Source: Moorella sp. E308F | GTDB taxonomy: Bacteria; Bacillota; DSM-521; Neomoorellales; Neomoorellaceae | Length of the DNA: 64,000 nucleotides | NCBI RefSeq assembly: GCF_006538365.1 | Contig: NZ_BJKN01000001.1 | Coordinates: forward strand, 737,639-801,638 | Direction: 5' to 3' | The notes under the pieces: model-generated | Seen by the model: the letters and a program-made list of their open reading frames with translations, nothing else | The model's database searches: none | What the model was told of the DNA's origin: nothing | Shown: piece by piece, positions 10,600 to 18,525 of the stretch | How positions within the stretch are numbered: the stretch's first letter is position 1 | Layout of the letters: each line of letters begins with the position of its first letter | Program-made: the position numbers and the translations under genes

Positions 10600-11055
10600 G
10601 TGGACCACCGTTTCTATATGGGGGAAGCCCTGGCCGAGGCAGAAAAGGCCTTTGCCCTGGGGGAAATCCCCATCGGTGCCGTAATAGTAGAAGGGGAGCG
10701 AATTCTTGCCCGGGCCGGCAACCGGCGGGAAACCTGGGGCGACCCCACGGCCCACGCCGAGATTATCGCCTTGCGGGAAGCGGCCCGGGTGCGGGGCAAC
10801 TGGCGCTTGACAGGTACTACCCTGTACGTAACGGTGGAACCCTGTCCCATGTGTGCTGGTGCCCTGGTACAGGCCAGGGTAAAGAGACTAGTTTATGGTG
10901 CCCCGGATTTACGCGCCGGGGCCGTAGATTCTGTAGTCAATCTGGTGGAAAATCCCCATTTTAACCACCAGGTAGAGGTTATCCCCGGCATCCGTGAAGA
11001 GGAATGCCGGCAGTTATTAAAACGCTTTTTCCAGCAAGTGCGGAGAGATGGCTGA
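10600..11055 (+). CDS. tadA: tRNA-specific adenosine deaminase
   Basis: 151-residue zinc deaminase that converts A34 of tRNA-Arg(ACG) to inosine, allowing it to read CGU, CGC and CGA. The catalytic HAE (zinc histidine plus proton-shuttle glutamate) lies in PTAHAEIIAL near residue 53 and the two zinc cysteines in EPCPMCAGAL near residue 87. The start is GTG at 10600 behind GAGGGGG. It follows tRNA-Arg(ACG) and tRNA-Arg(CCT) with no terminator in between, so enzyme and substrate may share a transcript. The last four codons and the stop lie inside the next tRNA gene. Confidence 0.96.
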   Translation: MDHRFYMGEALAEAEKAFALGEIPIGAVIVEGERILARAGNRRETWGDPTAHAEIIALREAARVRGNWRLTGTTLYVTVEPCPMCAGALVQARVKRLVYGAPDLRAGAVDSVVNLVENPHFNHQVEVIPGIREEECRQLLKRFFQQVRRDG

Positions 11056-11137
11056 GCTGGTTGAAGGCGCTCGACTCGAAATCGAGTAGGCGGCTGAAGA
11101 GGTCGCCTCGTGGGTTCGAATCCCACTCTCTCCGCCA
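11042..11137 (+). tRNA. tRNA-Ser(CGA), overlapping the tadA 3' end
   Basis: Acceptor GGAGAGA (11042-11048) pairs with TCTCTCC, G73 at 11134, CCA encoded; anticodon stem CTCGA/TCGAG with loop CTCGAAA gives CGA. Its first 14 bases are also the end of tadA. Confidence 0.96.
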
Positions 11138-11219
11138 GTAAAAGTTAATTAAGGGGTGTTGCCGTTATAAATGGCCTCCCCTTTTTCTTAAACGCCTTGA
11201 CATGCTCTTCTGAAGCGAC

Positions 11220-11248
11220 TTGCATTTAGCTGCACTTCGCTGTATAAT
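11220..11248 (+). promoter_or_regulatory. Promoter for tRNA-Ser(GGA) and SRP RNA
   Basis: TTGCAT at 11220-11225 and TATAAT at 11243-11248 with a 17-base spacer and a TG just before the -10. The TTGACA at 11197 is too far from this -10. Confidence 0.65.
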
Positions 11249-11272
11249 TTTATATAAGCACTAAATTTGCGC

Positions 11273-11368
11273 GGAGAGATGGCTGAGTTGGTCGAAGGCG
11301 CTCGCCTGGAGAGCGAGTAGACGGGTCACAAACCCGTCTCGTGGGTTCGAATCCCACTCTCTCCGCCA
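11273..11368 (+). tRNA. tRNA-Ser(GGA)
   Basis: Acceptor GGAGAGA pairs with TCTCTCC, G73, CCA encoded; stem CTCGC/GCGAG with loop CTGGAGA gives GGA. Confidence 0.97.
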
Positions 11369-11386
11369 TTTTAATTTTATAGCTTT

Positions 11387-11655
11387 GACCGTGCTAGACG
11401 GGGAGGTAGCGGTGCCCTGTAGCCCGCAAACCGCTATAGCGGGGTCGAAGTCCCACTGGCGGGCCTGACCTGTGGGGTCCGGCCGGTGTAAGGGGCGAAG
11501 AGAGCCGGGTCCTGCGCGACGAGGACTCATGAACCCCGTCAGGTCCGGGAGGAAGCAGCGGTAAGTGAACCCCCTCGGGTGCCGCGGGAGTGCCTGGTTG
11601 GAGTTACCTGCGCCGGTAACGCCCGGAGGCCATGTTCAACAGTGGGTGCACGGTC
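11387..11655 (+). ncRNA. ffs: Signal recognition particle RNA, large (Bacillus-type) form with Alu domain
   Basis: The ends pair: GACCGTGC at 11387 with GCACGGTC ending at 11655, giving about 269 bases, the size of the Gram-positive 6S-like SRP RNA rather than the short 4.5S form. The conserved helix-8 region is GTCAGGTCCGGGAGGAAGCA followed by GCGGTAAG near 11540-11570, which binds Ffh. The 5' part (GGGGAGGTAGCGGTGCCCTG) matches the Alu domain. It starts 18 bases behind tRNA-Ser(GGA), with no promoter between, so it is probably processed from a shared transcript. Confidence 0.93.
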
Positions 11656-11670
11656 ACCTAATGAGACAAG

Positions 11671-11706
11671 AAGGGATTATTCGAGCGGGGAATAATCCCT
11701 TTTTAT
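11671..11706 (+). terminator. Terminator after SRP RNA
   Basis: AAGGGATTATT (11671-11681) pairs with AATAATCCCTT starting at 11691, followed by a T tract. Confidence 0.85.
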
Positions 11707-11743
11707 ATATTTATTTTATTTTTAGCCTCCCGAGGTGAGGAGC

Positions 11744-13450
11744 TTGGCCCAGTACCAGGCCCTGTACCGGCAATGGCGCCCGCGAACCTTTGCCGAGGTA
11801 GTGGGACAGGAACATATTACCCGTACCCTGCTCAATGCCCTGCGCAACCATCGCCTGGTCCACGCCTATCTTTTCTGCGGACCCCGGGGCACCGGGAAAA
11901 CCAGTACTGCCAAAATCCTGGCCAAAGCTGTCAATTGCCAGTCGCCCCTGGAAGGAGAACCGTGCAATGAGTGCCCTAATTGCCGGCGCATCAATGCCGG
12001 TAACTCCCTGGATGTCCTGGAAATCGACGCTGCCTCCAACCGGGGTATTGACGAGATTCGTGAATTAATTGAAAAGATCCCCCTGGGGCCGGTAGAGGGC
12101 CGCTACAAGGTTTATATTATCGATGAAGTCCACATGCTGACGCAGGAGGCCTTTAATGCCCTGTTGAAAACCCTGGAAGAGCCTCCGGCCCATGCCCTTT
12201 TTATCCTGGCTACTACAGAGCCGCGTAAAGTGCTACCGACTATACTTTCCCGCTGCCAGCGTTTTGACTTTCGTCCCCTGGCGGCAGCAGCCATCAGCGG
12301 GCGCCTGCAGCAGGTGGCGGCAGCCAATAATGTCCAGATCGAGCCGGCGGCCTTAAGCCTTTTAGCCCGCAAGGCTGCCGGGGGGTTACGCGACGCCTTA
12401 AGCCTTCTGGACCAGATCATATCCACCGGCGACCAGGAGATTATTACGGCCGAACAGGTGGCCGCAACCCTGGGTACGGCGCGCCTGGATACCCTCCTGG
12501 CCATAACTGATGCCCTGGCAGCCGGCGATGGGGCAAATATGCTGCGCCTGGTAGACACAGCCCTGCAAGCGGGAGTAGAACCACAGCGGCTGCTGGAGGA
12601 CCTGCTGGAGCATACTCGCAATCTCCTTCTTTTGCATATGGATCCCCGGGCCGGAGAGTTTACCGGTCTCCTGCCGGAAGAAATGGAACAGGTGGCGGCC
12701 CAGGCGCAAAAATTTACTCCCCGGCGCCTGCTGGACCTTATGGAACGGCTGCAGGAGGGTGGAGCAGCCCTGCGCTGGAACAGCCAGCCCCGGGTCCTCC
12801 TGGAGATGACCCTGGCCGGTTTCCTGCTCGATACCGGCCCTTCTCTGGACGACCTGGCCCACCGGCTGGAGGAACTGGAAAAACGCCTGGCCGCCCTGGA
12901 TAGCAGCGGGCATGCAAAAGGGCAACTGCCTGAAATAAAACCCGGGGAAACGCCGGGCAAGCCCGGACTTGCCGGCAGGGGCCGGCATGCTTCGGAGACG
13001 ACCGGCCAGAGAAAAGCAGAAGGCGTGACTTTGCCTGGTAAAGGGGAAAACCCTGCTTCCCGGATCCGGCCTGCAGCCCGGCAGCAGGAGGGAGTTTCGC
13101 CTGCCGTTTTTCCGCCATTAGAATTATCTACCGTTCAGGAACGCTGGCCGGAAGTCCTGGCAGCGGCCCGCCGGGAAAGCGTCCACCTCCAGGCTTATTT
13201 ACGGGCCGGGGAGCCGGTGGCTGTCACGGGGGATAGCCTGACCCTGGAAGTCAAAACGGATTTCCACCGCGGCATGCTGGAACAGCCCGCCAACCGACAG
13301 AAGGTGGAAGCAGTCCTGGCTAGGGTTTTCGGCCGGCCCCTCAAGCTTGTTATTACGGCGGGGAGGCCGCCTGTGGACGGGGTGAGCCAGGAAGTATTAG
13401 ATAAGCTGGTAGAATATTTCGGTCCCGACAAAGTGGAGATCAAGGATTAA
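11744..13450 (+). CDS. dnaX: DNA polymerase III subunit gamma/tau
   Basis: 568-residue clamp-loader ATPase. Walker A GPRGTGKTSTAK near residue 48; a zinc module with four cysteines (CQSPLEGEPCNECPNC); Walker B DEVHMLTQEAFNALLKTLEE; sensor/arginine-finger SRC in LSRCQRFDF. The tail from about residue 365 is low-complexity, rich in G, P and K, followed by a C-terminal domain that resembles the tau domain binding the polymerase. The TTG at 11744 gives the family N-terminus MAQYQALYRQWRPRTF and has GAGGTGAGG upstream; an in-frame GTG at 11735 lies inside that SD. First gene of the conserved dnaX-ebfC-recR-yaaL-bofA block. Confidence 0.96.
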   Translation: MAQYQALYRQWRPRTFAEVVGQEHITRTLLNALRNHRLVHAYLFCGPRGTGKTSTAKILAKAVNCQSPLEGEPCNECPNCRRINAGNSLDVLEIDAASNRGIDEIRELIEKIPLGPVEGRYKVYIIDEVHMLTQEAFNALLKTLEEPPAHALFILATTEPRKVLPTILSRCQRFDFRPLAAAAISGRLQQVAAANNVQIEPAALSLLARKAAGGLRDALSLLDQIISTGDQEIITAEQVAATLGTARLDTLLAITDALAAGDGANMLRLVDTALQAGVEPQRLLEDLLEHTRNLLLLHMDPRAGEFTGLLPEEMEQVAAQAQKFTPRRLLDLMERLQEGGAALRWNSQPRVLLEMTLAGFLLDTGPSLDDLAHRLEELEKRLAALDSSGHAKGQLPEIKPGETPGKPGLAGRGRHASETTGQRKAEGVTLPGKGENPASRIRPAARQQEGVSPAVFPPLELSTVQERWPEVLAAARRESVHLQAYLRAGEPVAVTGDSLTLEVKTDFHRGMLEQPANRQKVEAVLARVFGRPLKLVITAGRPPVDGVSQEVLDKLVEYFGPDKVEIKD

Positions 13451-13470
13451 AAAGGAGGACTATTAAGCCA

Positions 13471-13785
13471 GTGGGTATGAACAATATCAACAAGATGATG
13501 AAGCAGATGCAAAAGATGCAGGCCCAGATCGCCAAACTCCAGGACGAGCTGGGGGAAAAGACAGTGGAAGCAGCCGCCGGCGGCGGTGCCGTTGTGGCTA
13601 CGGCCAACGGCCGCCAGGAAATTGTCGGGATAAAAATTGACCCGGCTGCCGTGGATCCTGATGATGTGGAAATGCTCCAGGACCTGATCCTGGCCGCCGT
13701 CAACGAAGCCTTGCGCCAGTCCCAGGAAATGGCGGCCAGGGAAATGGGAAAAATTACGGGAAACATGCGGCTGCCGGGGTTTTAA
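13471..13785 (+). CDS. Nucleoid-associated protein, YbaB/EbfC family
   Basis: 104 residues: an N-terminal helix rich in M, K and Q (NKMMKQMQKMQAQIAKLQ), a central sheet (VVATANGRQEIVGIKIDP) and a C-terminal helix, the layout of the YbaB dimer that binds DNA. AAAGGAGGAC lies 10 bases before the GTG at 13471. Its place between dnaX and recR is conserved across bacteria. Confidence 0.93.
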   Translation: MGMNNINKMMKQMQKMQAQIAKLQDELGEKTVEAAAGGGAVVATANGRQEIVGIKIDPAAVDPDDVEMLQDLILAAVNEALRQSQEMAAREMGKITGNMRLPGF

Positions 13786-13788
13786 AAA

Positions 13789-14388
13789 ATGAATTACCCG
13801 GAACCCCTGAACAAACTGATTGCAGCCCTGGGCAAACTGCCGGGAGTGGGACCCAAAACAGCCCAGCGCCTGGCCTTCTACCTTCTCAACGCCCCGGCGG
13901 CAGAGGCGGAAAACCTGGCCGCAGCCATCCTGGAGGCCCGCCGTAAGATCCATTATTGCTCTATATGCGGTAACCTCACCGACCGCGATCCCTGCCTTCT
14001 GTGCACCGATCCGGAAAGGGATCATACCATAATCTGCGTGGTGGAGGAGGCCCGGGACATTGTGGCCCTGGAAAAAACCCGCCAGTACCGGGGCTTATAT
14101 CATGTTTTACAGGGTGCCATTTCACCCGTGGACGGGATAGGCCCGGACCAGCTAAAGGTTAAAGAGCTTTTACGGCGCCTCCAGGGAGGGAAGGTCAAAG
14201 AAGTAGTGCTGGCCACCAATGCCGATGTGGAAGGAGAGGCCACGGCCCTTTATCTCGCCAGGCTGTTAAAGCCCCTGGCCGTCAGGGTAACCCGCCTGGC
14301 CTACGGCCTGCCGGTGGGAAGCGACCTTGAATACGCCGATGAAATCACCCTGGCCCGGGCCTTCAGCGGCCGCCATGAAATGGAATAA
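13789..14388 (+). CDS. recR: Recombination mediator RecR
   Basis: 199 residues, full length. N-terminal helix-hairpin-helix (LPGVGPKTAQRLAFYLL), C4 zinc finger (CSICGNLTDRDPCLLC, about residues 57-72), Toprim domain (ICVVEEARDIVALE to LATNADVEGEATALYLARLL) and C-terminal Walker-like segment. RecR acts with RecO/RecF to load RecA on gapped DNA. The start is 3 bases after the ebfC stop, so the genes are coupled. Confidence 0.96.
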   Translation: MNYPEPLNKLIAALGKLPGVGPKTAQRLAFYLLNAPAAEAENLAAAILEARRKIHYCSICGNLTDRDPCLLCTDPERDHTIICVVEEARDIVALEKTRQYRGLYHVLQGAISPVDGIGPDQLKVKELLRRLQGGKVKEVVLATNADVEGEATALYLARLLKPLAVRVTRLAYGLPVGSDLEYADEITLARAFSGRHEME

Positions 14389-14465
14389 AAATGGAATAAA
14401 AAGCAGGCAAGAAATTATTCCCAGCTGCATATTTTATAAGCAAATGGCAGTTGGGAGGTGGCCGC

Positions 14466-14672
14466 ATGCAGGAGTGGGGCCTGAAAGCGGAACTGGAAGT
14501 GCTGGCCGAAGCTATTAGGGAAGCCAGGGAAGAATGGTGGGCAGCCCAGCGCTTTTTTGCCGAGGTAACGGAACCCGATCTGGTGGATCAGGCCATCTAC
14601 CGGCTGGAAGCGGCAGAAAGGAAATATATGTACCTGTGGAAGTTAGTAAGGAGTGGTAGCCATGGGTGGTGA
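14466..14672 (+). CDS. yaaL: YaaL-like small protein (DUF2508)
   Basis: 68 residues, one long helical pattern (LEVLAEAIREAREEWWAAQRFF) with charged C-terminus. The ATG at 14466 has GGGAGGTGG upstream. Function is unknown; the position between recR and bofA is that of yaaL in Bacillus. It overlaps bofA by 11 bases. Confidence 0.75.
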   Translation: MQEWGLKAELEVLAEAIREAREEWWAAQRFFAEVTEPDLVDQAIYRLEAAERKYMYLWKLVRSGSHGW

Positions 14673-14937
14673 GACCGTCCAGCTGATTCTGGCAGGTATT
14701 TTTTTACTGTTTCTATTTTATCTCGTGGGCAGCATTTTATTAAAGCCCTTGAAGTGGATTTTTAAGATTATTGTTAACTCCTTCTTCGGACTTCTCCTCC
14801 TCTGGGCTTTTAACTTTTTTGGTTCCAATTTTAACTTTTTCATCCCCCTGAACTGGCTTACTGTTTTAATCGCCGGTTTTCTGGGACTACCCGGATTAAT
14901 CCTGCTGATTTTTTTACGCCTGGTCCTGGGGACGTGA
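14662..14937 (+). CDS. bofA: Pro-sigma-K processing inhibitor BofA family
   Basis: 91 residues, almost all hydrophobic with two to three membrane helices (VQLILAGIFLLFLFYLVGSI, IVNSFFGLLLLWAFNFFG, WLTVLIAGFLGLPGLILLIF). In Bacillus BofA holds the SpoIVFB protease inactive in the forespore outer membrane until sigma-K is needed. TAAGGAGTGG precedes the ATG at 14662. Evidence that this organism sporulates. Confidence 0.85.
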   Translation: MGGETVQLILAGIFLLFLFYLVGSILLKPLKWIFKIIVNSFFGLLLLWAFNFFGSNFNFFIPLNWLTVLIAGFLGLPGLILLIFLRLVLGT

Positions 14938-14974
14938 GGGTAGGTATACACCCGGGGCGGCCCGCGGCACCAGC

Positions 14975-15000
14975 AGTCCGGTTAAAGCCGGGCTTTTTTA
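14975..15000 (+). terminator. Terminator of the dnaX-bofA operon
   Basis: AGTCCGG (14975-14981), loop TTAAAG, CCGGGCT (14988-14994), then a run of six T. Confidence 0.8.
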
Positions 15001-15094
15001 TTTTTTAGACAGTATTTCAAAGCGGGAGCCATGCCTGCAAGTATGCTATTTCTGCAGGAGCGCATACTAACTACCGGGGTGAAGAAAAGCGCGT

Positions 15095-15748
15095 ATCGTT
15101 GAGGCTTACCTGGGGGAATACGGCAGCGGCAAGTCGGAAAACGCCGTTAACCGGGCTGTTTTTTTACGGGAGCAGGGACGGCAGGTAACCCTGGCCGACC
15201 TGGATACCGTGGAACCGTGCTATACTTTGCGCCCCCTGAAACTCAAGCTGGAAGCCATGGGGATCAAGGTACTGGGCTGGGAGACGCGGCAGGTGACCGG
15301 CTGGGGTGAGGCCGGGACGGTCCTGCACCCGGCTGTCCGCTGGGCCCTGCACCAGGAAGGGGACGTGATCATCGATGCCGGCTATGGCACAGCCGGTGCC
15401 GGTACTTTACACTTGCTGGAAGGAGCAGGAACAGCATCCGATCTCCGGGTCCTGGCTGTGATCAATACTGCCCGCCCGGCCACGGCCACGGTTGAGGATA
15501 TTATCGTCCATGTACGCTCTTTAGGCCGGGTGGACGGCCTGCTCAATAACACCCACCTGGGGGAAGAGACAACGGTAGACCTCATCCAGGCCGGGGCCAG
15601 GAAGGTAACTGCTGCGGCCCGGGAATTAAACCTCCCGGTAGTGGCCACGGCAGTAATGTTCGAACTGGCCTCATTTATAGGCGAGCGCGATATTTGTGGC
15701 AATCCTGTCCGGGCAATCAAACGCTACATGCCCCTGGCATTCTGGTAG
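15095..15748 (+). CDS. P-loop nucleotide-binding protein of unknown role, start codon non-canonical or frameshifted
   Basis: The reading frame opens after a stop at 15080-15082 and codes for RKARIVEAYLGEYGSGKSEN onward, a clear Walker A (GEYGSGKSE). It runs on with LADLDTVEPCYTLRP and DVIIDAGYGTAGAG, like the switch regions of CobQ/MinD/CobB-type NTPases. No ATG, GTG or TTG lies in frame before the P-loop; the first candidate is ATC at 15095, 12 bases after GGGGTGA. A GTG at 15079 would give VKKSA in another frame and join after a one-base shift. The first in-frame GTG, 15209, would remove the P-loop. It ends about 45 bases before the 2-oxoacid oxidoreductase operon. I do not recognise a specific function. 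Confidence 0.6.
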   Translation: MVEAYLGEYGSGKSENAVNRAVFLREQGRQVTLADLDTVEPCYTLRPLKLKLEAMGIKVLGWETRQVTGWGEAGTVLHPAVRWALHQEGDVIIDAGYGTAGAGTLHLLEGAGTASDLRVLAVINTARPATATVEDIIVHVRSLGRVDGLLNNTHLGEETTVDLIQAGARKVTAAARELNLPVVATAVMFELASFIGERDICGNPVRAIKRYMPLAFW

Positions 15749-15793
15749 GGGTATTTTCCCAGGGGGATTTTCGCTGGAACGGGGTGTATAATT

Positions 15794-16885
15794 ATGGCAA
15801 CCAGGCCAGTTACGGGCGAGCAGCGGGCCTTCATGACCGGCAACGAGGTGGTGGCCTGGGCGGCCCTGGCCGCCGGGGCCGACATCATGTACGGCTACCC
15901 CATTACGCCGCAGAATGAAATCATGCACTACTGGACCCGGATGGCGCCCAAATATGAACGGGGCTTTCTCCAGACGGAAGATGAAATCGCGGCCGGTTTT
16001 GCTACTGTCGGGGGTGTCCTGGCAGGGAAGCGGGCCTTTACGGCTACGGCCGGGCCGGGCAACGTCCTGATGCAGGAAGCCATGGCCATGGCCGAAATGA
16101 TGCGCCTGCCCACGGTAGTTGTGGTAACCCAGCGGGGCGGTCCTTCGACGGCCACGGTCATCTATTCCCAGCAGGAGCTCAATCTGACCTGTTTCGGCGG
16201 CAATGGCGAGGGCTTGAGGATTGTTTATTCCCCGTCTTCCCATGATGAGTTGTTTCTTTATACCATTAAAGCCTTTAACAGCGCCTGGAAATATCGTTTT
16301 CCCACCTTTGTCCTGGGGGACGGGTATCAATCCAAAATGCGGGAACCGGTAACCATCTTCGACCCTGAAGCCCGGGGCATTACCATGGAACCGTGTCGCC
16401 CCATGGTGGGCCTGCCGGGCCTGCCTGGAGAAGAGCGCGACCCGGTCCACCTGCGTAATACCTATAACCTGGAAGATGAGCTTTATGAGGTGCTGATGAC
16501 CGCCATAAAAGAGTATGAAGCCATAGCGCCGCAGGTGGTGGAGTGGGATACCTACGCCGTCGATGACGCCGAGTTGCTTATTATTGCCCACGGGGTTGTT
16601 TCCCGGGCCGCCCGGGCGGCCGTTGTTTCCCTGCGGGAAAGAGGTTTCAAGGCCGGCTATTTCCGGCCCGTAACCTTAAAGCCCTTCCCGGCGGAAACCT
16701 TGAGGCCCCTGGCAGCCCGGGCCCGCAACCTCCTGGTGGTCGAGTCGGCCTACGGGCAGCTAAAACGGCAGGTCCAGGCCGGCCTTTACGGCCTGGAGAC
16801 GCCGGTCACCGGCTACCTGCGCCCGGGAATGGGGATTACGCCGGAAGAAATAGTGGAGTTTGTCCATGCGAAGGAGCTGATCTAA
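15794..16885 (+). CDS. 2-oxoacid:ferredoxin oxidoreductase, alpha subunit
   Basis: 363 residues. Contains the substrate-binding motif YGYPITPQNEIMHYW, the pyrimidine-binding domain that activates TPP (DEIAAGFATVGGVLAGKRAFTATAGPG, split here for the family) and a C-terminal domain (LLVVESAYGQLKRQV). With the beta subunit it decarboxylates a 2-oxoacid to the acyl-CoA while reducing ferredoxin. The separate-subunit layout alpha-beta-gamma-delta is that of 2-oxoglutarate or 2-oxoisovalerate enzymes; substrate is not fixed by sequence. The ATG at 15794 is behind a GGGG-rich SD. The gene ends at the first base of the next start. Confidence 0.9.
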   Translation: MATRPVTGEQRAFMTGNEVVAWAALAAGADIMYGYPITPQNEIMHYWTRMAPKYERGFLQTEDEIAAGFATVGGVLAGKRAFTATAGPGNVLMQEAMAMAEMMRLPTVVVVTQRGGPSTATVIYSQQELNLTCFGGNGEGLRIVYSPSSHDELFLYTIKAFNSAWKYRFPTFVLGDGYQSKMREPVTIFDPEARGITMEPCRPMVGLPGLPGEERDPVHLRNTYNLEDELYEVLMTAIKEYEAIAPQVVEWDTYAVDDAELLIIAHGVVSRAARAAVVSLRERGFKAGYFRPVTLKPFPAETLRPLAARARNLLVVESAYGQLKRQVQAGLYGLETPVTGYLRPGMGITPEEIVEFVHAKELI

Positions 16886-17679
16886 TGGCCATCGCCGCCC
16901 AACCGCAAATGCCCCGGGTATGGCGGGCAGAGACCAAGCCCCACAAGTTTTGCCCCGGCTGCGGCCACGGTATAGTCCTCAAAGCCCTGGGGGAGGCTAT
17001 CGACGCCCTGGATATCCAGGAACGAACCATCTTTGGATGCGACATCGGCTGCTCGCTGCTTTCCTGGGACTTTTTCAACCTGGACACCGTCCAGACCCAC
17101 CACGGCCGCACCACGCCGGTGCTGGTGGGCATCAAGCGGGCGCGGCCGGAACTGGTGGTCGTTTCCTACATGGGCGACGGCGGCGCCTACGCCATCGGCG
17201 CCCAGCACCTGGTCAGCAGCGCCAGCCGCAACGACCTGGTGACGATTATCGTGGTCAACAATACCGTCTACGCCATGACCGGCGGCCAGATGGCCCCGAC
17301 CACCCTGCCGGGACAGAAGACGGAAACCACTCCCTATGGCCGCGACGCCAGGCTCACCGGCCGGCCCATCCTGGGCCCGGAACTGGTGGCGGCCATTGCC
17401 CCGCCGGGAGCCTACGTCGCCCGCGGGAGCATAGCCAATATCGTCCAGCTGAAAAACTTTATCCAGAAAGGCCTGCAGAACCAGCTGGAAGGCCGGGGTA
17501 TCGCCTTTATCGAGGCCCTGTCGTCCTGCCCCACCAACTGGCATACCAATGCTGCCGCAACCTGGCGTTTTGTGGAAAAAGAAATGACCGCCTATTTCCC
17601 TGTCGGGGAACTAAGGACACCGGAAGAGAAAGCAGCCGGCCGGCTCCAGGAGGTGCCACCCCGTGGATTTCAATCTTAA
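16885..17679 (+). CDS. 2-oxoacid:ferredoxin oxidoreductase, beta subunit (TPP-binding)
   Basis: 264 residues. TPP/magnesium motif GDGGAYAIGAQHLVSSASRN with NNTVYAMTGGQ, and conserved cysteines (FCPGCGHG, FGCDIGCSLL) that hold a cluster in related enzymes. The C-terminal SCPTNWHTN matches beta subunits. It starts at 16885, overlapping the alpha stop by one base. Confidence 0.92.
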   Translation: MAIAAQPQMPRVWRAETKPHKFCPGCGHGIVLKALGEAIDALDIQERTIFGCDIGCSLLSWDFFNLDTVQTHHGRTTPVLVGIKRARPELVVVSYMGDGGAYAIGAQHLVSSASRNDLVTIIVVNNTVYAMTGGQMAPTTLPGQKTETTPYGRDARLTGRPILGPELVAAIAPPGAYVARGSIANIVQLKNFIQKGLQNQLEGRGIAFIEALSSCPTNWHTNAAATWRFVEKEMTAYFPVGELRTPEEKAAGRLQEVPPRGFQS

Positions 17680-18229
17680 AATCGCCCTGGCCGGGGAAGG
17701 AGGGCAGGGGGTGCAGTCGGTGGCCGAGATTATCACCGAGGCGGCCTATCAGGCCGGCTTCCAGGCCCTGTATATCCCCAATTTTGGCGTCGAACAGCGG
17801 GGCGGCGTTTCGGTGGCCTTTGTTCAGGTAAGCAGGGAGCCAGTGAGCGCGCCCAAGTTTACTACCGGTGATATTGTGGTAGCTTTAAGCCACCGGGCCG
17901 TAGAGCGGGTACGGCAGTATGTAGGCGAAAAGACATTACTGGTTTATGAGGCCGGCCTGGAAGACGACGTGCGGCAGGTTTACGGGGAAAGGCAGAGACG
18001 TCTGGCCGTCCCGGCCCTGGCCATAGCCCAGGAGGAAATGCACCCCAGGGTCTTTAACGTCATCATCCTGGGAGTGCTGGTGGGCGTAACGGGCTTTTTA
18101 GAGCGCCGGGATGTAGAACAGGCCCTGGAACGCCAGTTTGGCCACAAGTTTGCTCAGGACCCGGACCTCAGGGAATTAAACTACCGTGCCCTGGACCGGG
18201 GGTACGAGATAGGGAGAGAGAACTTATGA
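17663..18229 (+). CDS. 2-oxoacid:ferredoxin oxidoreductase, gamma subunit
   Basis: 188 residues, starting with IALAGEGGQGVQSVAEIITEAA, the glycine-rich CoA-binding start of gamma subunits, then YIPNFGVEQRGGVSVAFVQ. GGAGGTG precedes the GTG at 17663; overlaps the beta gene by 17 bases. Confidence 0.92.
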   Translation: MDFNLKIALAGEGGQGVQSVAEIITEAAYQAGFQALYIPNFGVEQRGGVSVAFVQVSREPVSAPKFTTGDIVVALSHRAVERVRQYVGEKTLLVYEAGLEDDVRQVYGERQRRLAVPALAIAQEEMHPRVFNVIILGVLVGVTGFLERRDVEQALERQFGHKFAQDPDLRELNYRALDRGYEIGRENL

Positions 18230-18525
18230 GCGTAACTTTCAAAGCCATTACCACCGAGAATGGCAAAGGGATCTTCCATCTGTTCCCGGCCCTGTGCAAG
18301 GGCTGCGGCCTCTGCATCGAGAAGTGTCCTGTAGACACCATCGGCTGGGCTAAACAACTGGGGGCCTTCGGTACCCCGGTGGTGGAACCGGGGCACGGGA
18401 AACCCTGCATTGCCTGTAAAAAATGCCAGCTCGTCTGCCCCGATGCCGCCATCTGGATCGAAAGGCGCGACGGCAAGGGCCGGGATACTAGCCTGACAGC
18501 TGCTCCGGAAAAGCATGTCCAGTAA
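18226..18525 (+). CDS. 2-oxoacid:ferredoxin oxidoreductase, delta subunit (2x[4Fe-4S] ferredoxin)
   Basis: 99 residues with two cluster motifs: CKGCGLCIEKCPVD and CIACKKCQLVCPDA. It should carry electrons from the TPP site to soluble ferredoxin. It overlaps the gamma gene by four bases. The linker between the clusters (GWAKQLGAFGTPVVEPGHGK) is as in KorD-type subunits. Confidence 0.92.
   Translation: MSVTFKAITTENGKGIFHLFPALCKGCGLCIEKCPVDTIGWAKQLGAFGTPVVEPGHGKPCIACKKCQLVCPDAAIWIERRDGKGRDTSLTAAPEKHVQ

Noticed and set aside
10027-10755. ORFs across the tRNA cluster on the minus strand
   Set aside because: They are translations of tRNA genes; repeated phrases such as GFEPT and WDSNPR are the known artefact of reading tRNAs as protein.
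12112-12988. Long minus-strand frames opposite dnaX
   Set aside because: Arg/Ser-rich shadow frames with no start signal; dnaX explains the stretch.
15671-16591. 306-codon minus-strand frame opposite the 2-oxoacid oxidoreductase alpha gene
   Set aside because: Antisense shadow; the plus-strand gene has clear motifs and spacing to its neighbours.
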